DNA of 12,946 nucleotides from Bacillota bacterium (lineage in GTDB: Bacteria; Bacillota; Clostridia; Oscillospirales; Ruminococcaceae), in contig JAEWYJ010000066.1 of NCBI GenBank assembly GCA_023395695.1, positions 1-12,946 of the forward strand, in the 5' to 3' direction. The stretch's first letter is position 1, and the number at the start of each line of letters is the position of its first letter. Below, in pieces: positions 12,921 to 12,946 of the stretch. A program made the position numbers and the translations under genes. The notes under the pieces were generated by a model. The model was not told where the DNA came from, did not search any database, and worked only from the letters and a program-made list of their open reading frames with translations.

Positions 12921-12946
12921 GGCCGCCCCGACAGGGCGGCCGTCTT
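12921..12946 (+). terminator. Terminator cut by the window end
   Basis: GGCCGCCC (12921-12928) and GGGCGGCC (12934-12941) form a perfect 8-bp GC stem with a CGACA loop, followed by GTCTT at the window edge. The T-tail, if present, continues outside. On the minus strand the preceding bases would give TTCTTGTGCC, so it could also serve a convergent gene. Confidence 0.6.

Overview
The window looks like a chromosomal segment of a strictly anaerobic, fairly GC-rich Clostridia member, most likely Oscillospiraceae/Ruminococcaceae-like. This rests on strong AGGAGG-type ribosome binding sites, sigma-A-type promoters, several rubredoxins with a clostridial-type 4Fe-4S protein, a TRAP-TAXI transporter and a PBSX/SPP1-type phage packaging module. 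The taxon is an inference from gene content. No RNA genes, CRISPR array, insertion sequence or integrase were found.

Layout. (1) 1-3533: a leader with a long hairpin, then a phage DNA-packaging cassette on + : small terminase (270-581), large terminase (574-1830), a 315-bp non-coding gap, and an SPP1-type portal (2146-3486) closed by a 13-bp-stem terminator. No head, tail, lysis or integration gene follows, so it looks like a stranded or retained packaging module. (2) 3700-5516, all on - : a monomeric rubredoxin with its own terminator; then a transcription unit with a triple-rubredoxin fusion protein (4210-5088) and a 4Fe-4S ferredoxin-like protein (3700-4203), whose ribosome binding site lies within the last codons of the fusion gene. 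These probably form an electron-transfer chain for oxygen or peroxide defence. (3) 5517-5967: a divergent regulatory region with a near-consensus sigma-A promoter on + and an extended -10 promoter on -. (4) 5968-9257: a TRAP-TAXI transporter, with the fused 4TM/12TM permease first and the TAXI lipoprotein second, separated by a structured spacer and ended by a 15-bp-stem terminator.

(5) 9256-10339: a 22-bp near-perfect palindrome and a promoter, then a galactose-binding-protein-like (MglB-fold) protein with no signal peptide and an apparently changed ligand pocket, so probably a cytoplasmic sensor or an orphan binding protein. (6) 10361-11197 on - : a YihY/BrkB-family membrane protein, convergent with the previous gene. 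(7) 11447-12004: an unrecognised protein with predicted coiled coils at both ends. (8) 12233-12841: a class I SAM-dependent methyltransferase with a terminator-like hairpin running off the window end.

Regions 1, 2 and 4 are coherent functional groups. Genes from 9377 onward appear to be single-gene units. The most unusual items are the Rd-Rd-helical-Rd fusion with a nearly identical internal DNA duplication, the signal-less MglB-like protein behind a strong palindrome, and the isolated terS-terL-portal cassette whose small subunit lacks the usual N-terminal helix-turn-helix region.
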